Shown in pieces: positions 1 to 5,913 of a DNA stretch of 12,085 nt. This DNA comes from an uncultured Nocardiopsis sp. (GTDB lineage: Bacteria; Actinomycetota; Actinomycetes; Streptosporangiales; Streptosporangiaceae). Below the pieces are notes generated by a model that had not been told where the DNA came from, searched no databases, and worked only from the letters and a program-made list of their open reading frames with translations. Both the position numbers and the translations under genes were made by a program. Location: contig CALGOD010001126.1 of NCBI GenBank assembly GCA_937957845.1, forward strand, positions 1-12,085. The letters run 5' to 3'. How positions within the stretch are numbered: position 1 is the stretch's first letter; every line of letters starts with the position of its first letter.

Positions 1-324
1 TCCCTGGGGCACGGCTACGACGGCGAGCGGGTGAGCGTGCGATCGGGATCGCTACGCAGGCAGCAGGCGACGGTGGAGCGCTCGGCGGTGATCGGGTGGA
101 GGTGGACCCAGACCCTCTTCCAGCGCCGTTCGGGCTTGGCGGACCTGCAGGTCACCGTGGGGGCCGGGCTGGGAGGCTACACCGCCCAGGACGCCTCGCT
201 GGCGGGTTCGGTGGCCTTCGCCGGGCGGGTCACACCCGAGATGGTGCGTCCCTTCCTGGTGGAGGCCCCTCAGGAGAGTGGGGAGGCGGCGCGTGATGCC
301 GCTCGACCCCCGTCGGGGTCGTGA
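1..324 (+). CDS. Bacterial PH-domain membrane protein (YdbS/YdbT-like), 3' end only
   Basis: The reading frame is open from base 1 to a TGA at 322-324, so the gene begins outside the window and only its last 107 residues are seen. The visible part contains GSLRRQQATVERSAVIGWRW, then TLFQRRSGLADLQVTVGAG. This is the pattern of a bacterial PH domain (bPH_2, formerly DUF304) as found in YdbS/YdbT-type proteins, where basic residues precede a hydrophobic strand and a 'QrxxGLAdLxv' segment. In the family, such domains sit on the cytoplasmic side of multi-pass membrane proteins of poorly known function. No membrane helix lies in the visible portion. The last ~25 residues are low-complexity and Glu/Ala/Arg-rich. 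A GTG at 31 is only an internal codon. The gene ends at a strong hairpin shared with convergent sepH. Family assignment is fairly secure; function is not known. Confidence 0.8.
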   Translation, partial: SLGHGYDGERVSVRSGSLRRQQATVERSAVIGWRWTQTLFQRRSGLADLQVTVGAGLGGYTAQDASLAGSVAFAGRVTPEMVRPFLVEAPQESGEAARDAARPPSGS

Positions 325-353
325 GGACGGGCGCGGGAGCGGAGCCGGACGAA

Positions 354-389
354 CCGGGGCGGCCGCACCCTCGGGTGCGACCGCCCCGG
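354..389. terminator. Bidirectional hairpin terminator between convergent genes
   Basis: Arms 354-369 and 374-389 pair over 16 positions with one mismatch (C363/A380), closed by a CTCG tetraloop at 370-373. It lies between the stop of the PH-domain gene (324) and the stop of sepH on the other strand (410), so it can end transcription from both sides. There is no T-tract, which is usual for high-GC actinobacterial terminators. Confidence 0.8.
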
Positions 390-409
390 AGGTGAGGGCG
401 GGCCGGTGC

Positions 410-1687
410 CTACTCGTCCTTCTTGGAACCGAACATGATCTCGTCCCATGAGGGCACCGAGGCGCGGCGACCGCGTCCCTTGCGTTTGGCCGCGGTGCCG
501 TCGTTGGCCGCGTTGGCGGTGGCCGGGACCGCGGGCGGCTGGTCCGCGGCACGGCGCGGGGCGCCGTTGTCGTTGAGGTCGATGGTGGCCCGGCGACGGC
601 GTGGTGCCGGACGCGGAGGCGTCTCCCCCGCGGGAGGGGCGATCTCGGGATCGGCGGCCCGCGTGCTCCGGGTCTCCAAGGGCCGGTCGGAGAGCGGACG
701 ACGCTCGGGCCGTCGGGGATGCTCCACCGGTTCGGTGTCCACCGTGGGGCGGGTCCACTGCTCGGTCTCGGGCCGGTGACGGAGCCGCTCCGCGGGTTCG
801 GGACGCTGGTACGGGGTGGATTCGGCCGGGGGCGGGAAGTGCTCGCGCTCCGCGTACGTCTCGGCCTCCCGGCTCTCCCCGTACCGGGCCGGCCGGTGTT
901 CGGAGGGTACGGGATCCGTTCTGTGCAGGTGCCCCGAACGAGACGCCCTCGCGGGGCGCATCGGCTCTCCCAGGGGTGTGTCGGCGAGCGGACTCCCGGG
1001 CGCGGAGTGGTCGGGTCGACGTTCGGGATCGGGGCGGGACGGGTCGGTTCCGGCCTCGGCACGACGTGGTGCGAAGGGGGTCACGTTCGCACTGGGGGCG
1101 GGTGCGGGTTCGGGGTCGGGGGAGGAGAACCGGGCGGCCTCCTCGTCGGCCGGGGTGACGGTGTTGTGTCTGGGTTCGTACAGCCAGTGGGCGACACGTT
1201 CCTCACCGCCGTGCAGAAAGACGAGCTTGATCTGCCATGTGCGGTCCTCGCGCCTCCACGAGTCCCACACCGCATCACCGGTCTCCAGTTGGTGGGCGCC
1301 GATCCGTTTGGTGACCAACTCCTCCAGGGAGCTTTCCGGAGCGGCGTCGCCGTCGGCGCGCACGCCGGCGCGCTGGGCCTGCTGGGCGATGTACTCGCGT
1401 TCCTGGAGGACAGGGCCCTCGAACCAGCGGACCCGTTCGATCGGTATACCGGAGATCTCGGAGATGGCCTCCGCGGTTTCGCCGGACCGGATACGGGCCT
1501 GGATTTCCTTGGGGCGCAACGGATTCTCCACTTCGATCTCGTACTGGCCGAGCCGGGAGAACTGGCCGCGTACTGCGGCGCGGAGGCGGTCGTCGACGGG
1601 CAGCGTGAAACGGGTTCCACGGCCGGCGCTGGCGAGCACCAGGTAGGTGCCGTCCTCGCTCACGGCCACGAGGCGAAGCTCGTGCAT
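410..1687 (-). CDS. sepH: SepH, actinobacterial cell-division regulator (DUF3071)
   Basis: SepH binds FtsZ and promotes assembly of its filaments at division septa in actinobacteria. The predicted 425-residue protein begins MHELRLVAVSEDGTYLVL, the characteristic start of the DUF3071 domain (about residues 1-165). A helix-turn-helix-like stretch at about 58-90 contains RPKEIQARIRSGETAEAISE and then IERVRWFEGPV. Residues ~175-400 form a Pro/Arg/Glu-rich, probably disordered linker. The last ~19 residues contain RRASVPSWDEIMFG, the conserved SepH C-terminal motif. The ATG at 1687 was chosen because homology begins exactly there and AGGGAGG lies just upstream on the minus strand; the frame stays open to an ATG at 1990, but that extension looks non-coding. 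The protein is longer than the ~340-residue Streptomyces SepH because of the linker. It is divergent from the membrane-protein gene at 2271. Confidence 0.95.
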   Translation of the reverse strand: MHELRLVAVSEDGTYLVLASAGRGTRFTLPVDDRLRAAVRGQFSRLGQYEIEVENPLRPKEIQARIRSGETAEAISEISGIPIERVRWFEGPVLQEREYIAQQAQRAGVRADGDAAPESSLEELVTKRIGAHQLETGDAVWDSWRREDRTWQIKLVFLHGGEERVAHWLYEPRHNTVTPADEEAARFSSPDPEPAPAPSANVTPFAPRRAEAGTDPSRPDPERRPDHSAPGSPLADTPLGEPMRPARASRSGHLHRTDPVPSEHRPARYGESREAETYAEREHFPPPAESTPYQRPEPAERLRHRPETEQWTRPTVDTEPVEHPRRPERRPLSDRPLETRSTRAADPEIAPPAGETPPRPAPRRRRATIDLNDNGAPRRAADQPPAVPATANAANDGTAAKRKGRGRRASVPSWDEIMFGSKKDE

Positions 1688-1755
1688 CGCCCTCCCTTTC
1701 GCGTCCCGTCGAGGGCAGGTCCTGCGACCGGCCCCCGCGTTCTCCAAGTCTGGTC

Positions 1756-1774
1756 GGCCGACAACTGTTCGGCC
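1756..1774. repeat. Short inverted repeat in the sepH leader
   Basis: GGCCGA (1756-1761) and TCGGCC (1769-1774) are perfect inverted 6-mers separated by CAACTGT, about 70-85 bp upstream of the sepH ATG. This could be an operator half-site pair or a small hairpin in the 5' leader. It is short enough to occur by chance in GC-rich DNA. Confidence 0.3.
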
Positions 1775-1990
1775 ACTACCGCGTCCGGCATGTCCGAACT
1801 GTGCCCGCCTCCCGATCCGCGGCGTGTGCCGCGGTGGGAGATGCCCCGGGTGTCCCGGAGCCCTCACGGTCGCTCTTCGTTGCCAATCTTGACACGCCGA
1901 CCCTTCACCGACCGGGAGCGATCGCGGGGGAATGTCGCAGATCCCGTACGAAGGCTCCGCCGTGATGGTATCCCGCACACCTCGAATCAC

Positions 1991-2002
1991 CCCAGGCCTG
2001 GG
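1991..2002. repeat. 12-bp perfect palindrome, possible operator
   Basis: CCCAGGCCTGGG is self-complementary and sits in the middle of the sepH/membrane-protein divergent region, followed by an A-rich GGAAAAACT stretch. The position is compatible with a dimeric regulator acting on either gene. No regulator is identified. Confidence 0.3.
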
Positions 2003-2109
2003 AAAAACTCCGATCTGGGTATGTTCTTCGGTTGAGGGGATGCTCTGGTGCGCAACTCGACACGCCGTGGTTCGCCAGAGGGTGATGAATCTTATTTGAT
2101 GGTGTTACC

Positions 2110-2135
2110 GGAACCTTGCCCCCTTGGTCTGGGTT
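2110..2135 (+). promoter_or_regulatory. Candidate ECF-sigma promoter (GGAAC-N18-GTT)
   Basis: GGAAC at 2110-2114 is followed after exactly 18 nt by GTT at 2133-2135. This matches the SigR/SigH-type ECF pattern (GGAAY-N18/19-GTT) known in actinobacteria. It points toward the gene at 2271 and would give a 5' leader of roughly 125 nt. An eight-base match with flexible spacing can arise by chance, so the call rests mainly on location and orientation. Confidence 0.33.
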
Positions 2136-2187
2136 GTCCTTCTATGGGGGGAATGTCCCCTTTGGGGCTTGTGGGGTCATCTGCCCC
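2119..2187 (+). other. Alternating C/G blocks in the leader of the 2271 gene
   Basis: Blocks run in the order C5 (2119-2123), G6 (2146-2151), C4 (2157-2160), G4 (2164-2167), G4 (2173-2176), C4 (2184-2187). Neighbouring blocks can form mutually exclusive hairpins, such as G6/C4 with loop AATGT or C4/G4 with loop TTT. This is a layout seen in attenuators. The role is inferred from sequence only. Confidence 0.35.
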
Positions 2188-2270
2188 GCCACACGCCCAT
2201 CCCGTGCCCGTTGGCTCCCGTCGCGCCCCTGCGCGACCCCCGGGCACGGCCGACGAAGAGAGAGGATCGG

Positions 2271-3179
2271 ATGGCTCGAACCGGACATCATGAGGACCTG
2301 GAGGAAGAGGAGGAGGAAGGCGGCGAGAAGAAACGGGTCAGCCTGAGCCTCTCCCAGGTCACGGGAGCCGGTGCCGCGACGCTGGCGGCCGCGACCGCCG
2401 CCTCCTACCTGAACGTGTACGGCACGGTCATCGGTGCCGCCGTCATGGCCACGCTCAGCACCCTCGTCAGTCCCATGCTCCAGCACTGGTTCTCGCGCAG
2501 CGGCGAACAGGCCAGACAACTGGCGGAGAAGGCCGTCGCCCGCACCGGCGTACCCGTCCCGAACCTGGCGAGGACCAAGAGCGACTCCGACACGGAGGCG
2601 ATGCACGGGAACGTGCGGTCGAGCGGGGTCGAGCAGACCCGGGAGCTGCCCGAGACGACCGGGGACACCGTCACCGGGGATCCGCCCTCCGAACCCGAAG
2701 GGCGGCGCGGGTGGCGCTCCCTGGCCGTTCCGGCCGCGGCGGTGTTCATCCTGGTGATGCTGGTGATCCTGGTGTTCGAGCTCTTCACCGGACGCTCGCT
2801 GACCTCGTGGACGCGCGGTAGCGAAGAGCCCAGCGCCCCCACTCTGTTCGGTGGCAGCGTCTCCGCTCCCGTCCATCCCGAGGAGGGCACGGAGACGCCA
2901 GACACCCCGCAGGAGGGACCCGATGCCATGCCGGGACGACCGGAGGAACAGGCCCCCGGTACAGGCGAGCAGTCGGTCCCCGGTCCGGGGGCGCCCGAAG
3001 ACGGCACCCAGGGCGATGACGGCACCGATCCGACACCCGCGGACCCGCCCGTGGAGGAGCCCCAGGCACCGGGCGAGCAGGTTCCCGCACCAGGAACCGG
3101 AGAACAGGACGGGGAGGCTCCCGCTCCGGAACCGGACCCGGATCCCGCTCCCGAGCCCGCCGCACCACCGGAAGGCTGA
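2271..3179 (+). CDS. Hypothetical single-pass membrane protein with Pro/Glu-rich tail
   Basis: I do not recognise a named family. The 302-residue product starts at ATG 2271, preceded by AGAGAGGA. The same frame is open back to 2124, but that extension is not protein-like. From the N-terminus it has an acidic patch of six consecutive Glu (11-16), a basic KKR, and an Ala/Gly/Thr-rich hydrophobic segment (about 28-70, containing SYLNVYGTVIGAAVMATLST) that could be an amphipathic or re-entrant helix pair. A charged linker (75-148) follows, then one clear transmembrane helix at about 151-172. After the helix, an ELFTGRSL-type juxtamembrane motif leads into a ~120-residue tail rich in Pro, Glu, Asp, Gly and Thr with imperfect repeats (APGTGEQ recurs). 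It has no cysteine. The tail is probably outside the cell and disordered. Similar hydrophobic-linker-TM-tail proteins occur in actinobacteria without assigned function. It converges on the oxidase gene with a 42-bp gap. Confidence 0.82.
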   Translation: MARTGHHEDLEEEEEEGGEKKRVSLSLSQVTGAGAATLAAATAASYLNVYGTVIGAAVMATLSTLVSPMLQHWFSRSGEQARQLAEKAVARTGVPVPNLARTKSDSDTEAMHGNVRSSGVEQTRELPETTGDTVTGDPPSEPEGRRGWRSLAVPAAAVFILVMLVILVFELFTGRSLTSWTRGSEEPSAPTLFGGSVSAPVHPEEGTETPDTPQEGPDAMPGRPEEQAPGTGEQSVPGPGAPEDGTQGDDGTDPTPADPPVEEPQAPGEQVPAPGTGEQDGEAPAPEPDPDPAPEPAAPPEG

Positions 3180-3221
3180 GACGCCGCTCCTCGACCGTCC
3201 CAGGCCCCCGCGGGCTTCGGG

Positions 3222-4520
3222 TCAGCCCAGGACCCGGTCCAGGTAGGCGTTGGTGAACCGACGCCCGGGGTCGACCCGCTCGCGCACCGCCATGGCCTCG
3301 CCCAACATCGGGTAGACGCTCTCCAGGTAGGAACGATCGCGAGTGTGCTTCTTACCCCAGTGGGGGCGCCCTCCCACGGACGTGAAGAGCGCCTCCATGT
3401 CGGCGAAGTAGGCCTCGTGGGGCGTTCCCTGGTACACGTGCACCGCCACATAGGCCGTCTCACGTCCGTAGGCGGTGGACAGCCACACGTCATCGGCCGG
3501 GGCGAAGCGCACCTCGACGGGAAAACTCACCCGGTGCCCGCCCCGGTCCAGGATGGAGCGCGCCTCGCGCAGGACCTCCACCACGTGCTCGGCGGGGATC
3601 GCGTACTCCATCTCCACGAAACGCACGTCGCGCACCGAGGCGAAGACCCGGTACGAGGCGTCGGTGTAGCTGCGCGCGGACAGTGCCCGCGAGCTGACGC
3701 GGTTCACCGCGGGCACCGTGGCGGGGAACCGGCGACAGAAGCGGTTGACCCTCTCGAAGAGCGTGTTGGACAGGAACTCATCGTCCAGCCAGGCCCGGAA
3801 GGGGGTCAGGGGCCGGGCCGGTCCCGCACTGACGTTGTTGCGTTTGGTGTTGGTGTTGCCGGTGTGCGGAAACCAGAAGAACTCGAAGTGGTCGTTGTCC
3901 GCGCGCAGTTCGGGCAGGCGCTCCAGCACCTCCTCCAGCGGCATGGGCTCCTCACGGGCGTGCAGCAGGAACGCCGGGCGCACCGCCATCGTCAGGGCCG
4001 TGACCACGCCGAAGGCGCCCAGACCCACCCGCGCCGCATGGAACAGGTCGGGTTCCTCGTCGGCGGAGCACTCCACCACCGAGCCGTCGGCGAGCACCAT
4101 CTCCATACCGACCACCTGGTCGGCCAGGCCACCGGCGTCCCGGCCGGTACCGTGGGTACCGGTCTGCACCGCGCCCGCCATGGTCTGCACGGCGATGTCG
4201 CCCATGTTGGCCAAGGCCACGCCGTGCCCGGCCAACACGTCGTTGAAGTCGCACAGGGGAAGGCCCGCCTCGACCGTGGCGGTGCCCGCGGACGGGTCGA
4301 CCGAGCGCACCCGGGTCAACGAGGTGGGGGAGAGCAGCAGGCCGTCGGTGACGGCCACGTCGGTGAAGGAATGCCCCGTACCGACCATGCGGACCCGTAG
4401 GCCCTCGGCGGCGGCAGAGGAGACCGCCGCCGCGACCTGAGCGGTACTGCCCGGGGTCGCCGTACGCCTGGGCCGGGCCTGGTAGGTATCCGCCCACGTT
4501 CGCCACACCACATCCGTCAT
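3222..4520 (-). CDS. FAD-linked aldonolactone oxidase-like protein (D-arabinono-1,4-lactone oxidase family)
   Basis: This 432-residue protein belongs to the VAO/PCMH flavoprotein fold. The N-terminal FAD-binding domain (about 15-190) has MVGTGHSFTDVAVTDG near residues 45-60, in which His50 is the position that carries covalent FAD in relatives such as alditol oxidase. It then has MAGAVQTGTHGTG and GLGAFGVVTALTMAVRP. The C-terminal ALO-type domain contains FEFFWFPHTGNTNTKRNN and ends with the signature GRPHWGKKHT followed by DPGRRFTNAYLDRVLG. The family oxidises sugar lactones or polyols with O2 or another acceptor; the true substrate cannot be read here. Start is ATG 4520 (minus) with a modest AGGG upstream. 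There is no signal peptide, so it is probably cytosolic. It is divergent from hemH across 143 bp and convergent with the membrane-protein gene. Confidence 0.9.
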   Translation of the reverse strand: MTDVVWRTWADTYQARPRRTATPGSTAQVAAAVSSAAAEGLRVRMVGTGHSFTDVAVTDGLLLSPTSLTRVRSVDPSAGTATVEAGLPLCDFNDVLAGHGVALANMGDIAVQTMAGAVQTGTHGTGRDAGGLADQVVGMEMVLADGSVVECSADEEPDLFHAARVGLGAFGVVTALTMAVRPAFLLHAREEPMPLEEVLERLPELRADNDHFEFFWFPHTGNTNTKRNNVSAGPARPLTPFRAWLDDEFLSNTLFERVNRFCRRFPATVPAVNRVSSRALSARSYTDASYRVFASVRDVRFVEMEYAIPAEHVVEVLREARSILDRGGHRVSFPVEVRFAPADDVWLSTAYGRETAYVAVHVYQGTPHEAYFADMEALFTSVGGRPHWGKKHTRDRSYLESVYPMLGEAMAVRERVDPGRRFTNAYLDRVLG

Positions 4521-4663
4521 GGGCAGACCCTAGCGACCGGGGGCCCGGGCGGCCAGGGCCCCAACGGCCCGGAGTCATCCGGGGCCGGGAGAGTCCAAGA
4601 CCACAACGCGTCTTTGCGGGAGCCGACGCGGTCAGGTGCCCAGAAGCTGGTTTCATAGGGCGC
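4521..4663. promoter_or_regulatory. Divergent promoter region of the oxidase gene and hemH
   Basis: This 143-bp gap separates two divergent ATGs and must contain both promoters. A perfect 7-bp inverted repeat, GGGGCCC (4540-4546) and GGGCCCC (4556-4562), lies 20-42 bp upstream of the oxidase start. I find no convincing -35/-10 pair. hemH has only a poorly spaced AGGG (4657-4660) as a possible ribosome binding site. Confidence 0.45.
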
Positions 4664-5683
4664 ATGAGCTACTACGACGCGTTTTTGCTGATCTCCTTCG
4701 GTGGGCCGGAGGGCGAGGACGAGGTCATCCCGTTCCTGGAGAACGTCACCCGTGGCCGCAACATCCCGCGCGAACGGCTCGCCGAGGTCGGTGAGCACTA
4801 CTTCCTCTTCGGTGGTGTGAGCCCCATCAACCAGCAGTGCCGCGATCTCCTCTCCGCGATCACCGCGGACTTCTCCGCCAAGGGGATCGAGCTGCCGATC
4901 TACTGGGGCAACCGGTTCTGGGCGCCGATGCTCACCGACACCCTCGCCCGGATGAAGGAGGACGGGGTGCGCCGGGTGCTGGCGCTGGCCACCTCCGCCT
5001 ACTGCAACTGGTCCAGCCGCACCGCTTACGAGGAGGACATCGCCCGGGCCCGCGCCGCGTTGGGCGAGGACGCCCCCGAGGTGGACCTCATCCGACCCTT
5101 CTACGACCACCCGGGGTTCATCGAGCCGTTGGTCGAGCACACCCGCGCGGCCTTGGACGCCCTGCCCGACGGTCAGCGCCAGGGCGCCCGCCTGCTCTTC
5201 TCCGCACACTCCATTCCCACCTCCATGGCCGAGGCCAGCGGTGGCCCGGGCCACGGATTCGGTCCCGAGGGCGCCTACGGGGCCCAGCTCGCCGAGGCCG
5301 CGCGCCTGGTGGTGGAGCGGCTCGGCGGTGACCACGACCACGAGGTCGTCTACCAGAGCCGCAGCGGTCCTCCCAGCCAGCCCTGGCTGGAGCCGGACAT
5401 CAACGACCGCATGGAGGAGCTGGCGGCCGAGGGCGTTCCGGCGGTGGTCGTCATCCCGCACGGCTTCGTCTCCGACCACATGGAGGTCAAGTTCGACCTG
5501 GACGTGGAGGCCCGGGAGACGGCCCAGAAGCTGGGGCTCGGCTACGAGCGCGCGCTCAGCCCCGGTACGCATCCCGCGTTCGTGACCATGGTCACCGATC
5601 TGGTCCGCGAGTACACCGGCCAGGCCGAGCCCCGACGCCTGAGCACCCTGGCACGATGCACGGACTGCTCCTGCTCGGCGTGA
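4664..5683 (+). CDS. hemH: Ferrochelatase (coproporphyrin III type), CpfC/HemH
   Basis: The enzyme inserts Fe2+ into a porphyrin. Actinobacteria generally use coproporphyrin III and then decarboxylate to heme b. The 339-residue protein begins MSYYDAFLLISFGGPEGEDEV, with the ferrochelatase LLISFGGPE motif at about 8-16. Active-site residues are visible: His182 in FSAHSIPTSM, and Glu274 in FVSDHMEVKFDLD. Four cysteines are placed as in [2Fe-2S] ferrochelatases: Cys114 in SAYCNWSS (equivalent to human Cys196) and Cys332, Cys335 and Cys337 in the C-terminal CTDCSC. A cluster is therefore likely. The length is normal for the family and there is no membrane segment, so it should be a soluble or peripheral cytoplasmic enzyme. 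ATG 4664 is the start because homology begins there, though its ribosome binding site is weak. A hairpin follows directly after the stop, so it is probably monocistronic. Confidence 0.96.
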   Translation: MSYYDAFLLISFGGPEGEDEVIPFLENVTRGRNIPRERLAEVGEHYFLFGGVSPINQQCRDLLSAITADFSAKGIELPIYWGNRFWAPMLTDTLARMKEDGVRRVLALATSAYCNWSSRTAYEEDIARARAALGEDAPEVDLIRPFYDHPGFIEPLVEHTRAALDALPDGQRQGARLLFSAHSIPTSMAEASGGPGHGFGPEGAYGAQLAEAARLVVERLGGDHDHEVVYQSRSGPPSQPWLEPDINDRMEELAAEGVPAVVVIPHGFVSDHMEVKFDLDVEARETAQKLGLGYERALSPGTHPAFVTMVTDLVREYTGQAEPRRLSTLARCTDCSCSA

Positions 5684-5689
5684 GGGACC

Positions 5690-5711
5690 GGTGCGGCCGG
5701 TGGGCCGCACC
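5690..5711 (+). terminator. Hairpin terminator after hemH
   Basis: GGTGCGGCC (5690-5698) and GGCCGCACC (5703-5711) form a perfect 9-bp stem with a GGTG loop, 6 nt after the hemH stop. Outer GACC (5686-5689) and GGTC (5715-5718) can extend the stem past a 3-nt bulge. There is no T-tract. Confidence 0.7.
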
Positions 5712-5801
5712 ACTGGTCCGCGGTGGGCGTGACGTTCGGAGCGCCCCTTCGAGCCGGACCGTCGGCACGAGGCCGAGCAGAAGGGGAACCGGGTGTGACA
5801 G

Positions 5802-5828
5802 GGTGGGGTAAACGCTGATGACCCCACC
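5802..5828. repeat. 8-bp inverted repeat upstream of the S9 peptidase gene
   Basis: GGTGGGGT (5802-5809) and ACCCCACC (5821-5828) are perfect inverted repeats with an 11-nt spacer, 85-112 bp upstream of the peptidase start. A GTGACA (5795-5800, five of six bases of the -35 consensus) immediately precedes the left arm, but no matching -10 was found. It may be an operator or a leader hairpin. Confidence 0.38.
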
Positions 5829-5913
5829 TCGACGCGGGTGGGAAGTCGGCCTCCCCCACGGTCCTCCCCGACCGGGACGGACCGAAGCACGAGTAGACGT
5901 AGGAGCATGTGTC

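Larger units (their letters stand above)
1688..2270. other. 583-bp divergent intergenic region (sepH / membrane protein)
   Basis: I see no credible coding sequence here. Frames that run through it lack GC3 bias and homology. It must hold promoters for sepH (leftward) and the gene at 2271 (rightward). Visible elements are a small inverted repeat (1756-1774), a TTGACA with no good partner (1889-1894), a TACCAT -10-like hexamer on the minus strand (1965-1970) lacking a good -35, a 12-bp palindrome (1991-2002), an AT-richer patch (about 2088-2103), an ECF-type promoter candidate (2110-2135) and alternating C/G blocks (2119-2187). These are described separately where they deserve it. Confidence 0.7.

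Noticed and set aside
1889..1917. TTGACA -35 box as a rightward sigma-A promoter
   Set aside because: The hexamer is perfect, but at 16-18 nt spacing there is only GC-rich sequence (around CCGGGA) and no -10.
1688..1990. N-terminal extension of sepH to an ATG at 1990
   Set aside because: SepH homology begins precisely at the ATG at 1687, which has a good ribosome binding site; the extension is Arg/Pro-rich and unlike any SepH.
719..2035. 438-codon plus-strand open frame opposite sepH
   Set aside because: It is antisense to a clear SepH protein, is Gly/Arg/Val-rich without motifs, and runs into the intergenic region. Long shadow frames are expected at this GC content.
3345..4400. 351-codon plus-strand frame opposite the oxidase gene
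   Set aside because: Low-complexity His/Gly/Arg composition, antisense to a protein with clear family motifs; a shadow frame.
4517..5908. 463-codon minus-strand frame covering hemH
   Set aside because: Antisense to an unambiguous ferrochelatase with intact active-site residues; no motif of its own.
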